Origin: Parapedobacter composti
GTDB taxonomy: Bacteria; Bacteroidota; Bacteroidia; Sphingobacteriales; Sphingobacteriaceae
DNA length: 64,000 nt
Assembly (NCBI RefSeq): GCF_900112315.1
Contig: NZ_FOLL01000018.1
Coordinates: 1 to 64,000, forward strand
Direction: 5' to 3'
The notes under the pieces: model-generated
The model's database searches: none
What the model was told of the DNA's origin: nothing
What the model saw: only the letters and a program-made list of their open reading frames with translations
Shown here: positions 27,006 through 35,275 of the stretch, in pieces
How the letters are laid out: each line of letters begins with the position of its first letter
Position numbering within the stretch: position 1 is the first letter of the stretch
Made by a program: the position numbers and the translations under genes

Positions 27006-27470
27006 TTACTCCTTGTTCGTGGTCCGTTGCTTTGCCTTATCCGTCAGTGCCATGCTTCCCCGTCGGGTAATGCGCTTTATATTATCCACATACCGGAAGC
27101 GCAGGGCGCTCCAATCTTCATCGATAGCCACTTGGCGGACAGGTTCAAGGTCGTATTGTCCCAAGCTCTTCCAACCCGTATCGCGGTTGAAATCACAGGT
27201 ATACCTCTTGGAGGTGCCTTTCGGGTAACAGAACCACAGGACCGCGTCCGCTTCAAGCTTCGTCGCAAGCTGGGCGATGATGCTATCGATTTCCGTTTGT
27301 TTGGTTACAAAAACAATGGCAAAGGGAACGCTTGCCGCTTGGTTCACGTCGGTAAAAACCACCGCCGTTGATGCCATGTCATCCAGTTCCGCCTGGAAAC
27401 TGGCCGGATGATTAAGAGCCAGGATGGATTTGTGATCCTTGAAATTCAGCTTTTTGAATAGCGGGTTCAT
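27006..27470 (-). CDS. Conserved-looking hypothetical cytosolic protein
   Basis: 154 aa, no signal peptide or membrane segment. It begins MNPLFKKLNFKDHKSI and has alternating hydrophobic strands (STAVVFTDVN, VPFAIVFVTK, DAVLWFCYPKGTSKRY) suggesting a small alpha/beta fold. The pattern, with a YPKG-type loop after a strand, recalls DUF3052-like proteins, but I do not recognise it securely. It stands alone, oriented with the tRNA and separated from the epimerase gene by 119 bp. Codon use looks normal for the window, so it is probably a real gene. Confidence 0.6.
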   Translation of the reverse strand: MNPLFKKLNFKDHKSILALNHPASFQAELDDMASTAVVFTDVNQAASVPFAIVFVTKQTEIDSIIAQLATKLEADAVLWFCYPKGTSKRYTCDFNRDTGWKSLGQYDLEPVRQVAIDEDWSALRFRYVDNIKRITRRGSMALTDKAKQRTTNKE

Positions 27471-27589
27471 GGACAGTCTATTTCATTGATTACGATTGTT
27501 TAATAATGCGAATTTAACTATTTACACAACAAGTCGGATCTCCGGAGTCAGTTAAACCTGCTTTTTAGAAAACATTATGGCAATGGCCA

Positions 27590-28699
27590 TCAAACAACAT
27601 GTTTTTCGCAGTTTTTAAGATAAGCGTTGTCCATATCAGCCCCTATGCCGGTTGCGTCATCAGTAACTAACCCATAACCTTGATGATACTGGGCACCGCC
27701 TACTACAGGGTCTTCAAGTAGTCCCAGTAATGGGCTATCCAAATCGAAAAAGCGGATGTTTGGCGATGCGTAGGCTAAATGTAGATTGGCTGTGAGGGCA
27801 AATCTGCTTTCCAGCATACCGCCGATCATACAAGCCATCCCCGCATCCGCACAAACTTTCAGGATATTTAATGCTTCCGACAATCCACCGCACTTGGCCA
27901 GCTTAATATTGATGTAGTCACAACTTCCGGTTCTTATTAGCCGCCTGGCATCGTGCGCGGTGTAGCAACTTTCGTCTGCCATGATAGGAATGCTAGTTTT
28001 GCTGCGTAGAGCCGGCAACAGGTCATCGTCCCAACTGCCCATGGGTTGTTCGCAGAACGCTATGTCGTATTGTGCTAAACCCGTAAGGGCCTTCACGGCA
28101 GCGTCGAAATCCCATCCCTGGTTTGCGTCTATTCGGATGCTGACGGCTGGGCCTACGGCCTGCCGGATAGTGGCGATGCGTTGTATATCATCCGATGGTC
28201 TTTTGCCCAGCTTTATTTTCAAGTGCTGTGCACCTTGGACCACATAGCTTGCCGCTTTGGCCGCCATAGTCTCCTTGTCGGCTATACCCACGGTAATATC
28301 GGTATGGATGTCCCTTTTTACCTTACCTGAGTTACCTAAGTAGGCGTACAGGGGCAGGCCAGCCGCTTTTGCGGAAAGATCATGCAGGGCCATGTCAAAA
28401 GCACTCTTGATGGTGTAGTTTCGGGCACAGTAATGGTGCAGTTCTTGAAGGCGGGAAGCGATAGGGGCGACGGGTTTGTTTTTCCATAACCGGGCAAAGT
28501 CCTTAGCGAGGGTTATACAGGTGTCCTGGGTTTCGCCCACGATAACCGGAAACGCCGAACATTCACCTGCGCCGTAGATCCCTTCATCGGTATGTATGCG
28601 GATAAACACGTTTTGCGCGTAGTTCATGGTACCCGTTGCTATGGTGAAAGGTTCCATCGGTATGTTTAACCGATAGATCTCAGTATGTGTGATTCGCAT
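27590..28699 (-). CDS. Dipeptide epimerase (L-Ala-D/L-Glu epimerase-like, enolase superfamily)
   Basis: 369 aa from ATG 28699, 10 bp after the ligase stop; the longer frame would run inside the ligase gene. Enolase-superfamily motifs of the muconate-cycloisomerase branch are present: KIK at residues 161-163 (first catalytic Lys), metal ligands D191, E217 and D242 (RIDANQGW, CEQPM, ADES), and NIKLAKCGG near 264-272 (second Lys). MIGGMLES is typical of dipeptide epimerases. These invert the C-terminal residue of dipeptides, classically L-Ala-D-Glu from murein to L-Ala-L-Glu. Cytosolic. Pairing with a D-Ala-D-X ligase and a locus rich in D-peptide hydrolases supports a role in processing D-residue dipeptides; the exact dipeptide is unknown. 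Confidence 0.88.
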   Translation of the reverse strand: MRITHTEIYRLNIPMEPFTIATGTMNYAQNVFIRIHTDEGIYGAGECSAFPVIVGETQDTCITLAKDFARLWKNKPVAPIASRLQELHHYCARNYTIKSAFDMALHDLSAKAAGLPLYAYLGNSGKVKRDIHTDITVGIADKETMAAKAASYVVQGAQHLKIKLGKRPSDDIQRIATIRQAVGPAVSIRIDANQGWDFDAAVKALTGLAQYDIAFCEQPMGSWDDDLLPALRSKTSIPIMADESCYTAHDARRLIRTGSCDYINIKLAKCGGLSEALNILKVCADAGMACMIGGMLESRFALTANLHLAYASPNIRFFDLDSPLLGLLEDPVVGGAQYHQGYGLVTDDATGIGADMDNAYLKNCEKHVV

Positions 28700-28709
28700 A
28701 TAGGAAACG

Positions 28710-29753
28710 TTATTGGGTTGGTTCAACAACAGCTGATAGATCCTGCGCTTTGGAAATGGAAAGCGCCTCATTAACAAGGTCAACGAAGAATTTTTGCACG
28801 TCAATGCCCGCAGCCCTGAGCTGTTTAGGGATGAAACTTTGGTCGGTCTGTCCGGGTATGGTGTTGATTTCCAGAAAATGGATATGTCCGGTGGTGGCCT
28901 GGAGAATAAAGTCAATCCTTACAACACCAAAACACGCTAAGCGTGTGAAAATACGTTTTGCCGACCGTTCAACCAGGGCAGCCTCGTCGGGTGACAGCCG
29001 AGCGGGTGTAATTTCAATCGTATTGGCGGATTGATATTTGGTCTCGAAATCGAAAAATTCAGCTTGGATGACAACCTCGGAGGGCGGAAGCACCGAGATT
29101 TCGTTTTGAGAACGGAAGACACCTACGGAAATCTCTCGTCCGTCTATGAACTCCTCCACAAGGATCTGTTGGCCAACGTCTTCCGTAAAGGCCTTGTCCA
29201 ATGCAGGCGTAAGCTCGTGCTCATTTTTAACCTTGGAGAGCCCTATGCTGCTTCCGCCATTGTTAGGCTTCACAAACAAAGGAAACCGGAGCCGGGCCGC
29301 TGATATCTCTTGTTCAGCGCTTTTACGGTTTGTGAGCAACACGGATTTTGCCAAATGCAATTCCGGAAGGTCAGCAACTATCGCTTTTGTAAAATATTTG
29401 TTCATGGTGACCGAGGCTGTTAGTTGCCGGCACGAGGTGTACGGAATATTCAATAAATCAAAATAAGCCTGCAAACGTCCGTCTTCGCCCGGTGAACCGT
29501 GGATGCAGATAAATATGACGTCAAACAAAATCTTTTGCCCCTGCAACGCAATGGAGAAATCGCTTTTTTCTACTTCAATACGACGCTGATCACCCGTAAG
29601 GTAATGCCAACTATCCGGTGTGATATAAATCGTATACACGTCAAATTCGGCAGACAGCTGTGTCGCAACGTTTGATGCACTTTTTACGGATATGGGGTAT
29701 TCGCTGGTATATCCACCAGTAAGTAATGCAACTTTTTTCTTGGTCTTTCTCAT
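28710..29753 (-). CDS. D-alanine--D-alanine (D-Ala-D-X) ligase family, ATP-grasp
   Basis: 347 aa, full length for Ddl. The N-terminal domain has KVALLTGGYTSEYPISVKS and FICIHGSPGEDG. The ATP-grasp domain has FPLFVKPNNGGSSIGLSKV, LVEEFIDGREISVGV, the omega-loop FFDFETKY and the metal site FLEINTIPGQTDQSF. It ligates D-Ala with D-Ala or another D-residue in the cytosol. Whether it is the housekeeping Ddl or an accessory ligase cannot be decided here: it sits upstream of the dipeptide epimerase and diverges from an AraC regulator rather than lying in a mur cluster (murF-alr is 23 kb away). Confidence 0.88.
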   Translation of the reverse strand: MRKTKKKVALLTGGYTSEYPISVKSASNVATQLSAEFDVYTIYITPDSWHYLTGDQRRIEVEKSDFSIALQGQKILFDVIFICIHGSPGEDGRLQAYFDLLNIPYTSCRQLTASVTMNKYFTKAIVADLPELHLAKSVLLTNRKSAEQEISAARLRFPLFVKPNNGGSSIGLSKVKNEHELTPALDKAFTEDVGQQILVEEFIDGREISVGVFRSQNEISVLPPSEVVIQAEFFDFETKYQSANTIEITPARLSPDEAALVERSAKRIFTRLACFGVVRIDFILQATTGHIHFLEINTIPGQTDQSFIPKQLRAAGIDVQKFFVDLVNEALSISKAQDLSAVVEPTQ

Positions 29754-29771
29754 CGGTTATTACTTTTTGTA

Positions 29772-29779
29772 CAAAAGTA
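29772..29779 (-). promoter_or_regulatory. Candidate -7 box of the ddl-epimerase operon
   Basis: TACTTTTG on the minus strand (29779-29772) matches TAnnTTTG and lies 18 bp before the ligase ATG. It overlaps the right half of the palindrome TTTTGTACAAAA, so a protein bound there would block or bend this promoter. No clear -33 TTTG is seen. Confidence 0.4.
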
Positions 29780-30018
29780 AACTGGTGTTACGGCGGCAGG
29801 TGTGCATCGATTATTGGGTTATAATCAATTCTTATTCAGTGTCACGACGAACCTGAAGTAGGCAAAGCGGTAAAAAATTCGTATAATCGTATAATCTGAT
29901 GGAAATCCATGGTAAAGGCAACGGTTTTTAATCGTTGCTGGTTAGTATGCCGTTGTTTTTGTGATATGGTGTTCGTAAATTCGAACCGTCAAACAGAGAT
30001 GTCACGCGGATGACATTC

Positions 30019-30034
30019 GACCAATTTTGACCAA
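30019..30034 (+). repeat. GACCAA direct repeats with 10-bp period
   Basis: GACCAA at 30019-30024 and again at 30029-30034, separated by TTTT. Direct repeats one helical turn apart, about 40 bp before an AraC-family start, resemble the binding sites of such regulators. Confidence 0.4.
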
Positions 30035-30070
30035 CATTTGAGGCAGGGTTGAATTTTAAAGCAATGCAAG

Positions 30071-30967
30071 ATGAAGATTCTCCATCAAATGACGATGTAT
30101 GACCCTGATGAGCAGTCTATCGTTTTCCAGGACACTTATCCTGTTCCTTATTTACATTGGCATCGAGAGATGCAGGTTATCTGGGTTAAGGAGGGACATG
30201 GAACTTCTATCATAGGTAACCACATTCAGGCTTTCAAGCCCGATGAAATCTATATTGTCGGCGCTAATCAGCCCCACCTGTTCAAGGCATCAGACGGCAA
30301 CCAGCGAAGTATCCGGTTGATATGCCTGTATATCGATCACCATAAAACTCTTTCGGGCGTGCAGCAGCAGGTGCCGGAATTAGGGGCACTGGTGGATTTT
30401 CTCCAGATGGCAGACAATGGCTTGCAGGTGCCTGACGAATGCGTGCAGGCGGTAGGGCAAGACATCATGAAAGTAAAGTCCAGAAAAGGGTTTGACCGTT
30501 TTGTTTATTTTCTCAAGTTTGTCAAAACACTGATAGACATTGGCAGTTGGCACGAATGGACACCGCTTTCGTCGGTGCTTAGCGCCTATACCATGGATGT
30601 CTCGGATCGGCTTGATCTCATCTACCGGTATACGCTGGACCATTACATGAACGAAATTACGCTGGAAGAAATAGCGTCCGTAGCCTGTATGACGCCTAAT
30701 GCGTTTTGTTCGTACTTCAAGAAGTATACACGGAAAACCTATTTTGCATTCCTCAATGATTTGCGCGTTTCCGAAGCCTGTAAGAAATTACTCAATGGCG
30801 AATACCACACAATTTCTGCGGTAGCCTATGCTTCTGGTTTCGTTAATACCATAACGTTCAACCGGGTATTCCGCAAGGCGATGGCAATGACCCCAAGCGA
30901 GTATGTTGAGCGGTTCAAACCCAAGCAAAAGGCGGTAGCTCCGTTTTCTGCGGATGCTTTTTTTTAA
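30071..30967 (+). CDS. AraC-family transcriptional regulator
   Basis: 298 aa. The N-terminal cupin-like sensor part (LHWHREMQVIWVKEGHG, PDEIYIVGANQPHLF) is followed by an all-helical middle and the C-terminal double HTH: ITLEEIASVACMTPNAFCSYFK and AYASGFVNTITFNRVFR, ending MTPSEYVERF. It is similar in layout to the AraC regulator at the left of the window. It diverges from the ligase-epimerase pair and precedes the S12/M19 genes, so it is the likely regulator of the D-peptide locus. Whether it senses a peptide or an amino acid is not evident. Confidence 0.9.
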   Translation: MKILHQMTMYDPDEQSIVFQDTYPVPYLHWHREMQVIWVKEGHGTSIIGNHIQAFKPDEIYIVGANQPHLFKASDGNQRSIRLICLYIDHHKTLSGVQQQVPELGALVDFLQMADNGLQVPDECVQAVGQDIMKVKSRKGFDRFVYFLKFVKTLIDIGSWHEWTPLSSVLSAYTMDVSDRLDLIYRYTLDHYMNEITLEEIASVACMTPNAFCSYFKKYTRKTYFAFLNDLRVSEACKKLLNGEYHTISAVAYASGFVNTITFNRVFRKAMAMTPSEYVERFKPKQKAVAPFSADAFF

Positions 30968-31012
30968 TCGGTTTTGCAATGATTAAAATTTGATTATACC
31001 CGGATAATTCAT

Positions 31013-31045
31013 GTAACGGGTGGGGGTGGATAACCGCTAACTTTG
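31013..31045 (+). promoter_or_regulatory. Promoter with GTAACGGGTGGG box, N13, TAACTTTG
   Basis: The -7 box TAACTTTG (31038-31045) is preceded at exactly 13 bp by GTAACGGGTGGG (31013-31024), in place of the usual TTTG at -33. The same arrangement with 10 of 12 identical bases occurs before the serine hydrolase at 35276. A shared activator site, perhaps for the AraC protein encoded just upstream, is inferred. Confidence 0.55.
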
Positions 31046-31083
31046 CGTGGTATCACTACATGCGTGTCTTTTATTCGGATATC

Positions 31084-32244
31084 ATGAATAATCAAATTAC
31101 TTTGCCGTTTAAGTTGCTGTTACTTTGGTTGTTATGCTCCAGTCTTCTGGCTTGGGGCCAGCAGAGGGCGGCGGCTACGGTGCCCATTCAAGCGGTCGAT
31201 GAAGTTATGGCTGATTTCATGACCAAATATAACGTGCCAGGAGCCGTTGTGGCAATTAGTAAAGATGAACAGCTGGTATATGCTAAGGGATATGGTTATG
31301 CAGATACGGCCCGAAAGGAAAAAATGAGCCCGGGCTACCTGTTCCGGATAGCAAGTATTTCAAAACCTATCACCGCCATAGCCATCTTAAAGCTGGTGGA
31401 AGAGCGACGGCTTTCACTCGACCAACGGGTGTTTGGATCGGATGGGATACTTGGTACCCGGTATGGCACTGCACCATATGCCAAGGATATATTTGCTATT
31501 ACCGTCAGGCATCTGCTACAGCACACGTGTGGGGGGTGGGGTAATAAGAATGGAAAAGATCCCATGTTTTTGCATCCAACGTGGCCCGTGGATAAACTCA
31601 TCAGTTATACGCTGGATAGCATTCCGCTTGAGTACACTCCGGGCGAACGGTATATATACTCCAATTTTGGTTATTGCCTCTTAGGGCGGATTATCGAAAC
31701 GGTGACAATGCAGACGTATGAAAACTATGTGAAAAATTCGGTCTTAACCCGATTGGGAATCAAGAGTATGCGGATAGGAGGCAATACGCTGGCCGACCGT
31801 GTTCCCGGGGAAACCCTATATTACGGGCAGCAACCGGGCGGGCTGCATCCTTACATTTACAACATTTCCCGGATGGACGCACATGGAGGATGGTTGGCAT
31901 CGGCTGAAGATTTAATGACCTTAATGGCGCACGTGGATGGTTTTTCCAACAAGCCGGATATATTGAGCGATGAAACTATCCAGTTGATGACAACCGTAGC
32001 CAATGCCACGGATAACACCACCTACGCCTATGGATGGCGGGTGGATGGCGATGGCAATTGGTGGCATAGTGGTTCACTTCCCGGCACCGGGACACACCTG
32101 AAGAGGATGGCCAATGGGTTCAATTGGACGGTATTAACCAACACCCGCGTGACCGGTGGTGATTTCTTTACGGACTTGGAGAAGGTATTGACCACGGTGG
32201 TTTCCGATACTACAATCGTCTGGCCCAACCCTCAGGAGTTTTAA
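31084..32244 (+). CDS. Exported serine hydrolase, beta-lactamase class C / S12 type (S12a)
   Basis: 386 aa from ATG 31084, which gives a clean signal peptide (LLLLWLLCSSLLAWGQ); an in-frame ATG at 31060 would add 8 residues. The S12 active site is complete: SISK at 91-94 (nucleophile Ser, general-base Lys), YSNFGY (YxN motif) and WWHSGS (the third, HSG-type motif). Family members are D-aminopeptidases, D,D-carboxypeptidases, esterases or beta-lactamases. Periplasmic. It is 18 bp upstream of an M19 dipeptidase lipoprotein. The closest relative in the window is the lipoprotein at 42106 (same GYADT/GWADR, FG..GILG, LLQH/VLQH blocks). A D-peptidase role is inferred from context only. Confidence 0.85.
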   Translation: MNNQITLPFKLLLLWLLCSSLLAWGQQRAAATVPIQAVDEVMADFMTKYNVPGAVVAISKDEQLVYAKGYGYADTARKEKMSPGYLFRIASISKPITAIAILKLVEERRLSLDQRVFGSDGILGTRYGTAPYAKDIFAITVRHLLQHTCGGWGNKNGKDPMFLHPTWPVDKLISYTLDSIPLEYTPGERYIYSNFGYCLLGRIIETVTMQTYENYVKNSVLTRLGIKSMRIGGNTLADRVPGETLYYGQQPGGLHPYIYNISRMDAHGGWLASAEDLMTLMAHVDGFSNKPDILSDETIQLMTTVANATDNTTYAYGWRVDGDGNWWHSGSLPGTGTHLKRMANGFNWTVLTNTRVTGGDFFTDLEKVLTTVVSDTTIVWPNPQEF

Positions 32245-32262
32245 GGCATAGAGTTTTTTATC

Positions 32263-33450
32263 ATGAAATACGAAGTGTTATTGTCTTTGGTATGGCTATT
32301 AGCCTCATGCGGGGAATTGTCTAAGCGTAAGGCGGATCCCATCGTCGTGGACGCGCATAACGATGTATTGTCCGGCACCGTATTGAAGGGCTTTGATATC
32401 TCCGTTCTGCTGGACACAGGAAATACGGATTTTGTCCGGTTGAAAGCAGGCGGAGTGGGATTACAGATCTTTGCGGTGTTTGGCGACCAGCGTTATACCG
32501 GTAGCCAGGGTTTTAGTTTTGCAAACCGGCAAATCGACTCGCTTTATGCCCTTGCACGCCGCCATCGTGATAAAATTGGGGTCGCACATACGGTGCTACA
32601 GGCAAAAGAAATGATTGCCGAGGGCAGGATAGCGGGCATGGTCGGCCTGGAGGGGGGGCACATGATGGGCGACGATCTGGATAACCTTGATAGTCTGGCC
32701 AAACGCGGGGTCGTTTACATGACCCTCACCTGGAATAACAGCAACACTTGGGCCACATCGTCTGCCGACGAAGAGGACGCTGGCAAGCAACTGGAATGGA
32801 AGGGATTGACTGATTTCGGGAAGCAGGTGGTGCGGCGGATGAACAAGCTGGGCATGGCGGTAGATGTATCCCATGCGGGCGAAAAAACGTTTTATGACGT
32901 GATAGCGGTGTCTAAGCTGCCAATCCTGGCTTCTCACTCCAACGCCCGGGCCTTGTGCAATGTGCACCGCAATTTAACCGACCATCAGATTAGCGCTATT
33001 GCCAAAACGGGAGGAGTAGTGTGCGTAACGTTTTACGCGCCGTTTTTGGACGATACTTATAACCAACGTATTGAGAAAGCCATGCAACGGTATCCCCTTG
33101 TGGTGGATTCCCTGAAAGCGGCCGGATATGACTCCCATGATCGGCTGACGGCTGCTTTGTTGTCGGTCAAGCCCGACCTGGGCGATGAATTGAGGCCGCC
33201 CATCGGCCGCGTAGTGGATCACATCGACCACATTGTGTCGGTCGCGGGCATAGACCATGTTGGCATCGGGAGCGATTATTTCGGGCTGGCTACTTTCCCT
33301 TACCCCGATGGGTTACGAGACGTGACCGGATATCCTCGGCTTGCCCAAGCACTGGCAGACCGAGGCTATTCCAGTGAAGACGTAACTAAAATTTTGGGGG
33401 CTAATGTGCTAAGGGTGCTCCAAGATAACATTCAGGCTAAAACTCGATAA
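32263..33450 (+). CDS. Membrane dipeptidase, peptidase family M19, lipoprotein
   Basis: 395 aa. Lipobox LLASC, lipid Cys near residue 16. M19 (renal dipeptidase) motifs: VVDAHNDVLSG (HxD zinc ligands), GLEGGHMMG (bridging Glu), LTWNNSNTWATS, VDVSHAGEKTFYD and ASHSNARALC (zinc His), and GIGSDYFG near the C-terminus. M19 enzymes cleave dipeptides and tolerate D-residues at the C-terminal side. It lies between two S12 serine hydrolases, with 18 bp and 1 bp gaps, in an operon. It is shorter than the paralogue at 44391 because it lacks the fused M15 domain. Confidence 0.92.
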   Translation: MKYEVLLSLVWLLASCGELSKRKADPIVVDAHNDVLSGTVLKGFDISVLLDTGNTDFVRLKAGGVGLQIFAVFGDQRYTGSQGFSFANRQIDSLYALARRHRDKIGVAHTVLQAKEMIAEGRIAGMVGLEGGHMMGDDLDNLDSLAKRGVVYMTLTWNNSNTWATSSADEEDAGKQLEWKGLTDFGKQVVRRMNKLGMAVDVSHAGEKTFYDVIAVSKLPILASHSNARALCNVHRNLTDHQISAIAKTGGVVCVTFYAPFLDDTYNQRIEKAMQRYPLVVDSLKAAGYDSHDRLTAALLSVKPDLGDELRPPIGRVVDHIDHIVSVAGIDHVGIGSDYFGLATFPYPDGLRDVTGYPRLAQALADRGYSSEDVTKILGANVLRVLQDNIQAKTR

Positions 33451-33451
33451 G

Positions 33452-35080
33452 ATGAACAATATGTTGGTATTATTGGAACACGGGACGCTGGCTCATACAC
33501 TTGCCCGGATGCTGGCGATGGTTTTGCTGCTAAATACGGCCGTGGCTCAGTCAGGTAAACCGCATACCGCTGCGATGCCCGAAGGTTTTGATCAATATGT
33601 GCAACAGGTGCTGGAAGCATTCGGGGTGCCGGGCGTGAGCATATCCGTGGTGAAAGACGGCGAAGTCTTATTGGCGAAAGGGTATGGCGTAAAAGTGCTG
33701 GATAAGCCGGATCCGGTGGACGACCGTACGCTGTTTTGCATCGCCAGCAACTCAAAAGCCTTTACTGCTACGCTGTTAGCACTCTTAGTAGAGGAGGGTA
33801 AGATCGGTTGGGACGATTTGGTAATTGACCATTTACCTTGGTTTAAGATGGCCGATCCGTATGTTACCAATCATCTTACGATTGAGGATTTGCTGGTGCA
33901 CAGAAGTGGACTAGGCTTGGGAGCGGGAGATCTTCTTCAGTTTCCGCCCACAACTTACTCCGCAAGAGAGATTGTTGAGCGGTTGAAATATATTCCGTTA
34001 GCTACGAGTTTCCGGCAGGCTTATGCATATGATAATATCCTTTATGTCGTAGCAGGTGAATTGATCCGGGAAATAACTGGGAAATCCTGGGAGGAAAATG
34101 TGGAATCCCGTATTTTCCAGCCATTGGGGATGAGCGGGAGTATCGCCCGTATTTCTGAATTGATGAAGCAGCCCAACATCGCTCATCCGCATACGCCGGT
34201 GGAGGGTGTGGTGGCCGTCGGCCGGAATTTTCCGGATATCCGGATGGGCGATGCATCTAATGCGGCTGGAGGGATCTCATCGAATGCCCGTGATATGGCG
34301 GCATGGCTGAAATTCCAGCTGGATTCCGGGATGTCACCGAGCGGGAAGCGGTTGCTGCCACCGGCTGCTATTGAGCGGCTGTGGACTATCGTAACGCCCA
34401 TGCCGCTGTATAAACCGCGCCCGCATCTGGCTCCATTGAAACAACAGTATTCAGGATACGGGCTGGGCTTCCGGATTCATAACTATCGTGATCATCAAAT
34501 CGTTACGCATACTGGTGGATTGAGTGGTGCATTTTATTCGAGGGTAACCTTAGTACCCCGATTGGGCTTGGGGATAGCCGTATTGACCAACCAGGAGTCC
34601 CGCAATGCCTTTGAAGCCATTACTCATCATTTAATGGATAATTTTCTGCAAGTGAAACCAGAGTTTGACTGGTTGGCAGCCCATCAGCAGGAAGAGGATT
34701 TGCAAAAAGCACGGGTCGCCACAATCGAATCAGTAGCTCATCAGCAACGCGACAGTTTATCTTCTCCGTCATTGAACTTGCAGGCATATGCTGGCACGTA
34801 CCGGGATCGCTGGTACGGCGATGTGGTTATTGAGGTTGAAGGGGATAGCCTGGCCATACGGTTTTCGCAAACTCCGGCGTTGGTGGGGCGGCTACGGCAT
34901 TGGCAGCATAATACATTCGTAGCCTGGTGGGACGACCGTAGCCTGAAATCCGACGCGTTCGTTACGTTTATCATTGGCCCCGAAGGCAAAGTGGACGAGA
35001 TAAAAATGAAAGCATTTTCACCAGCGGTCAATTTCAGCAGGGATTTTCATGATCTGGAGCTTTTTCCGGTAAAAAATTGA
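33452..35080 (+). CDS. Exported S12-type serine hydrolase with C-terminal DUF3471-like domain (S12b)
   Basis: 542 aa, starting one base after the M19 stop. Signal region ends near TAVAQ. Catalytic domain ~45-410: SNSK at 99-102, YAYDNILY (YxN) and THTGGLSG (HTG motif). Residues ~445-540 form a lipocalin-like DUF3471 beta-domain (YAGTYRDRWYGDVVI ... HWQHNTFVAWWDDRSLKSDAFVTF). It is closely similar along its whole length to the protein at 47761, including GFDQYVQ, the PPTTY loop and the tail. Role inferred as D-peptide or ester hydrolysis in the periplasm. Confidence 0.85.
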   Translation: MNNMLVLLEHGTLAHTLARMLAMVLLLNTAVAQSGKPHTAAMPEGFDQYVQQVLEAFGVPGVSISVVKDGEVLLAKGYGVKVLDKPDPVDDRTLFCIASNSKAFTATLLALLVEEGKIGWDDLVIDHLPWFKMADPYVTNHLTIEDLLVHRSGLGLGAGDLLQFPPTTYSAREIVERLKYIPLATSFRQAYAYDNILYVVAGELIREITGKSWEENVESRIFQPLGMSGSIARISELMKQPNIAHPHTPVEGVVAVGRNFPDIRMGDASNAAGGISSNARDMAAWLKFQLDSGMSPSGKRLLPPAAIERLWTIVTPMPLYKPRPHLAPLKQQYSGYGLGFRIHNYRDHQIVTHTGGLSGAFYSRVTLVPRLGLGIAVLTNQESRNAFEAITHHLMDNFLQVKPEFDWLAAHQQEEDLQKARVATIESVAHQQRDSLSSPSLNLQAYAGTYRDRWYGDVVIEVEGDSLAIRFSQTPALVGRLRHWQHNTFVAWWDDRSLKSDAFVTFIIGPEGKVDEIKMKAFSPAVNFSRDFHDLELFPVKN

Positions 35081-35101
35081 CTTCCATTCAATTTTGCAGC
35101 T

Positions 35102-35123
35102 TCCGCATAAAAAAGCGGATTTT
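35102..35123 (+). terminator. Weak intrinsic terminator after the first S12/M19 unit
   Basis: TCCGC (35102-35106), an 8-nt loop and GCGGA (35115-35119) followed by TTTT. The short 5-bp stem makes it weak, but it lies 22 bp after the S12b stop and before a new promoter at 35237. Confidence 0.45.
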
Positions 35124-35236
35124 CTCGTGCCGATCTGACGGATTATTTCAGGTCCGGGAGGATTGAATTGCCCTGTTTTTAACGAACGCCGGTGTTTTCG
35201 AATTGATTAATTTTCGTTTATAGGTGATTAACCCGT

Positions 35237-35269
35237 GTAATAGGTGGGAAAACATAGTAGTTAACTTTG
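35237..35269 (+). promoter_or_regulatory. Second promoter with GTAATAGGTGGG box, N13, TAACTTTG
   Basis: GTAATAGGTGGG (35237-35248), a 13-bp spacer and TAACTTTG (35262-35269), the same layout as at 31013-31045. The first ATG lies only 6 bp after the -7 box, so the transcript would be leaderless or nearly so. Confidence 0.55.
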
Positions 35270-35275
35270 TCTATC

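Larger units (their letters stand above)
29754..30070. promoter_or_regulatory. 317-bp divergent intergenic region between ddl-like and araC-type genes
   Basis: No gene is seen here. It holds the palindrome TTTTGTACAAAA (29765-29776), a tandem 8-mer TCGTATAA twice (29879-29894), an inverted repeat GCAACG/CGTTGC with 9-nt loop (29918-29938), and GACCAA direct repeats 10 bp apart (30019-30034). The density of repeats suggests regulator binding, most simply by the adjacent AraC protein. Confidence 0.45.

Noticed and set aside
26735-27371. Open reading frames across and beside tRNA-Leu on both strands
   Set aside because: They overlap the tRNA or run antisense to the small protein at 27006-27470 and show no family features.
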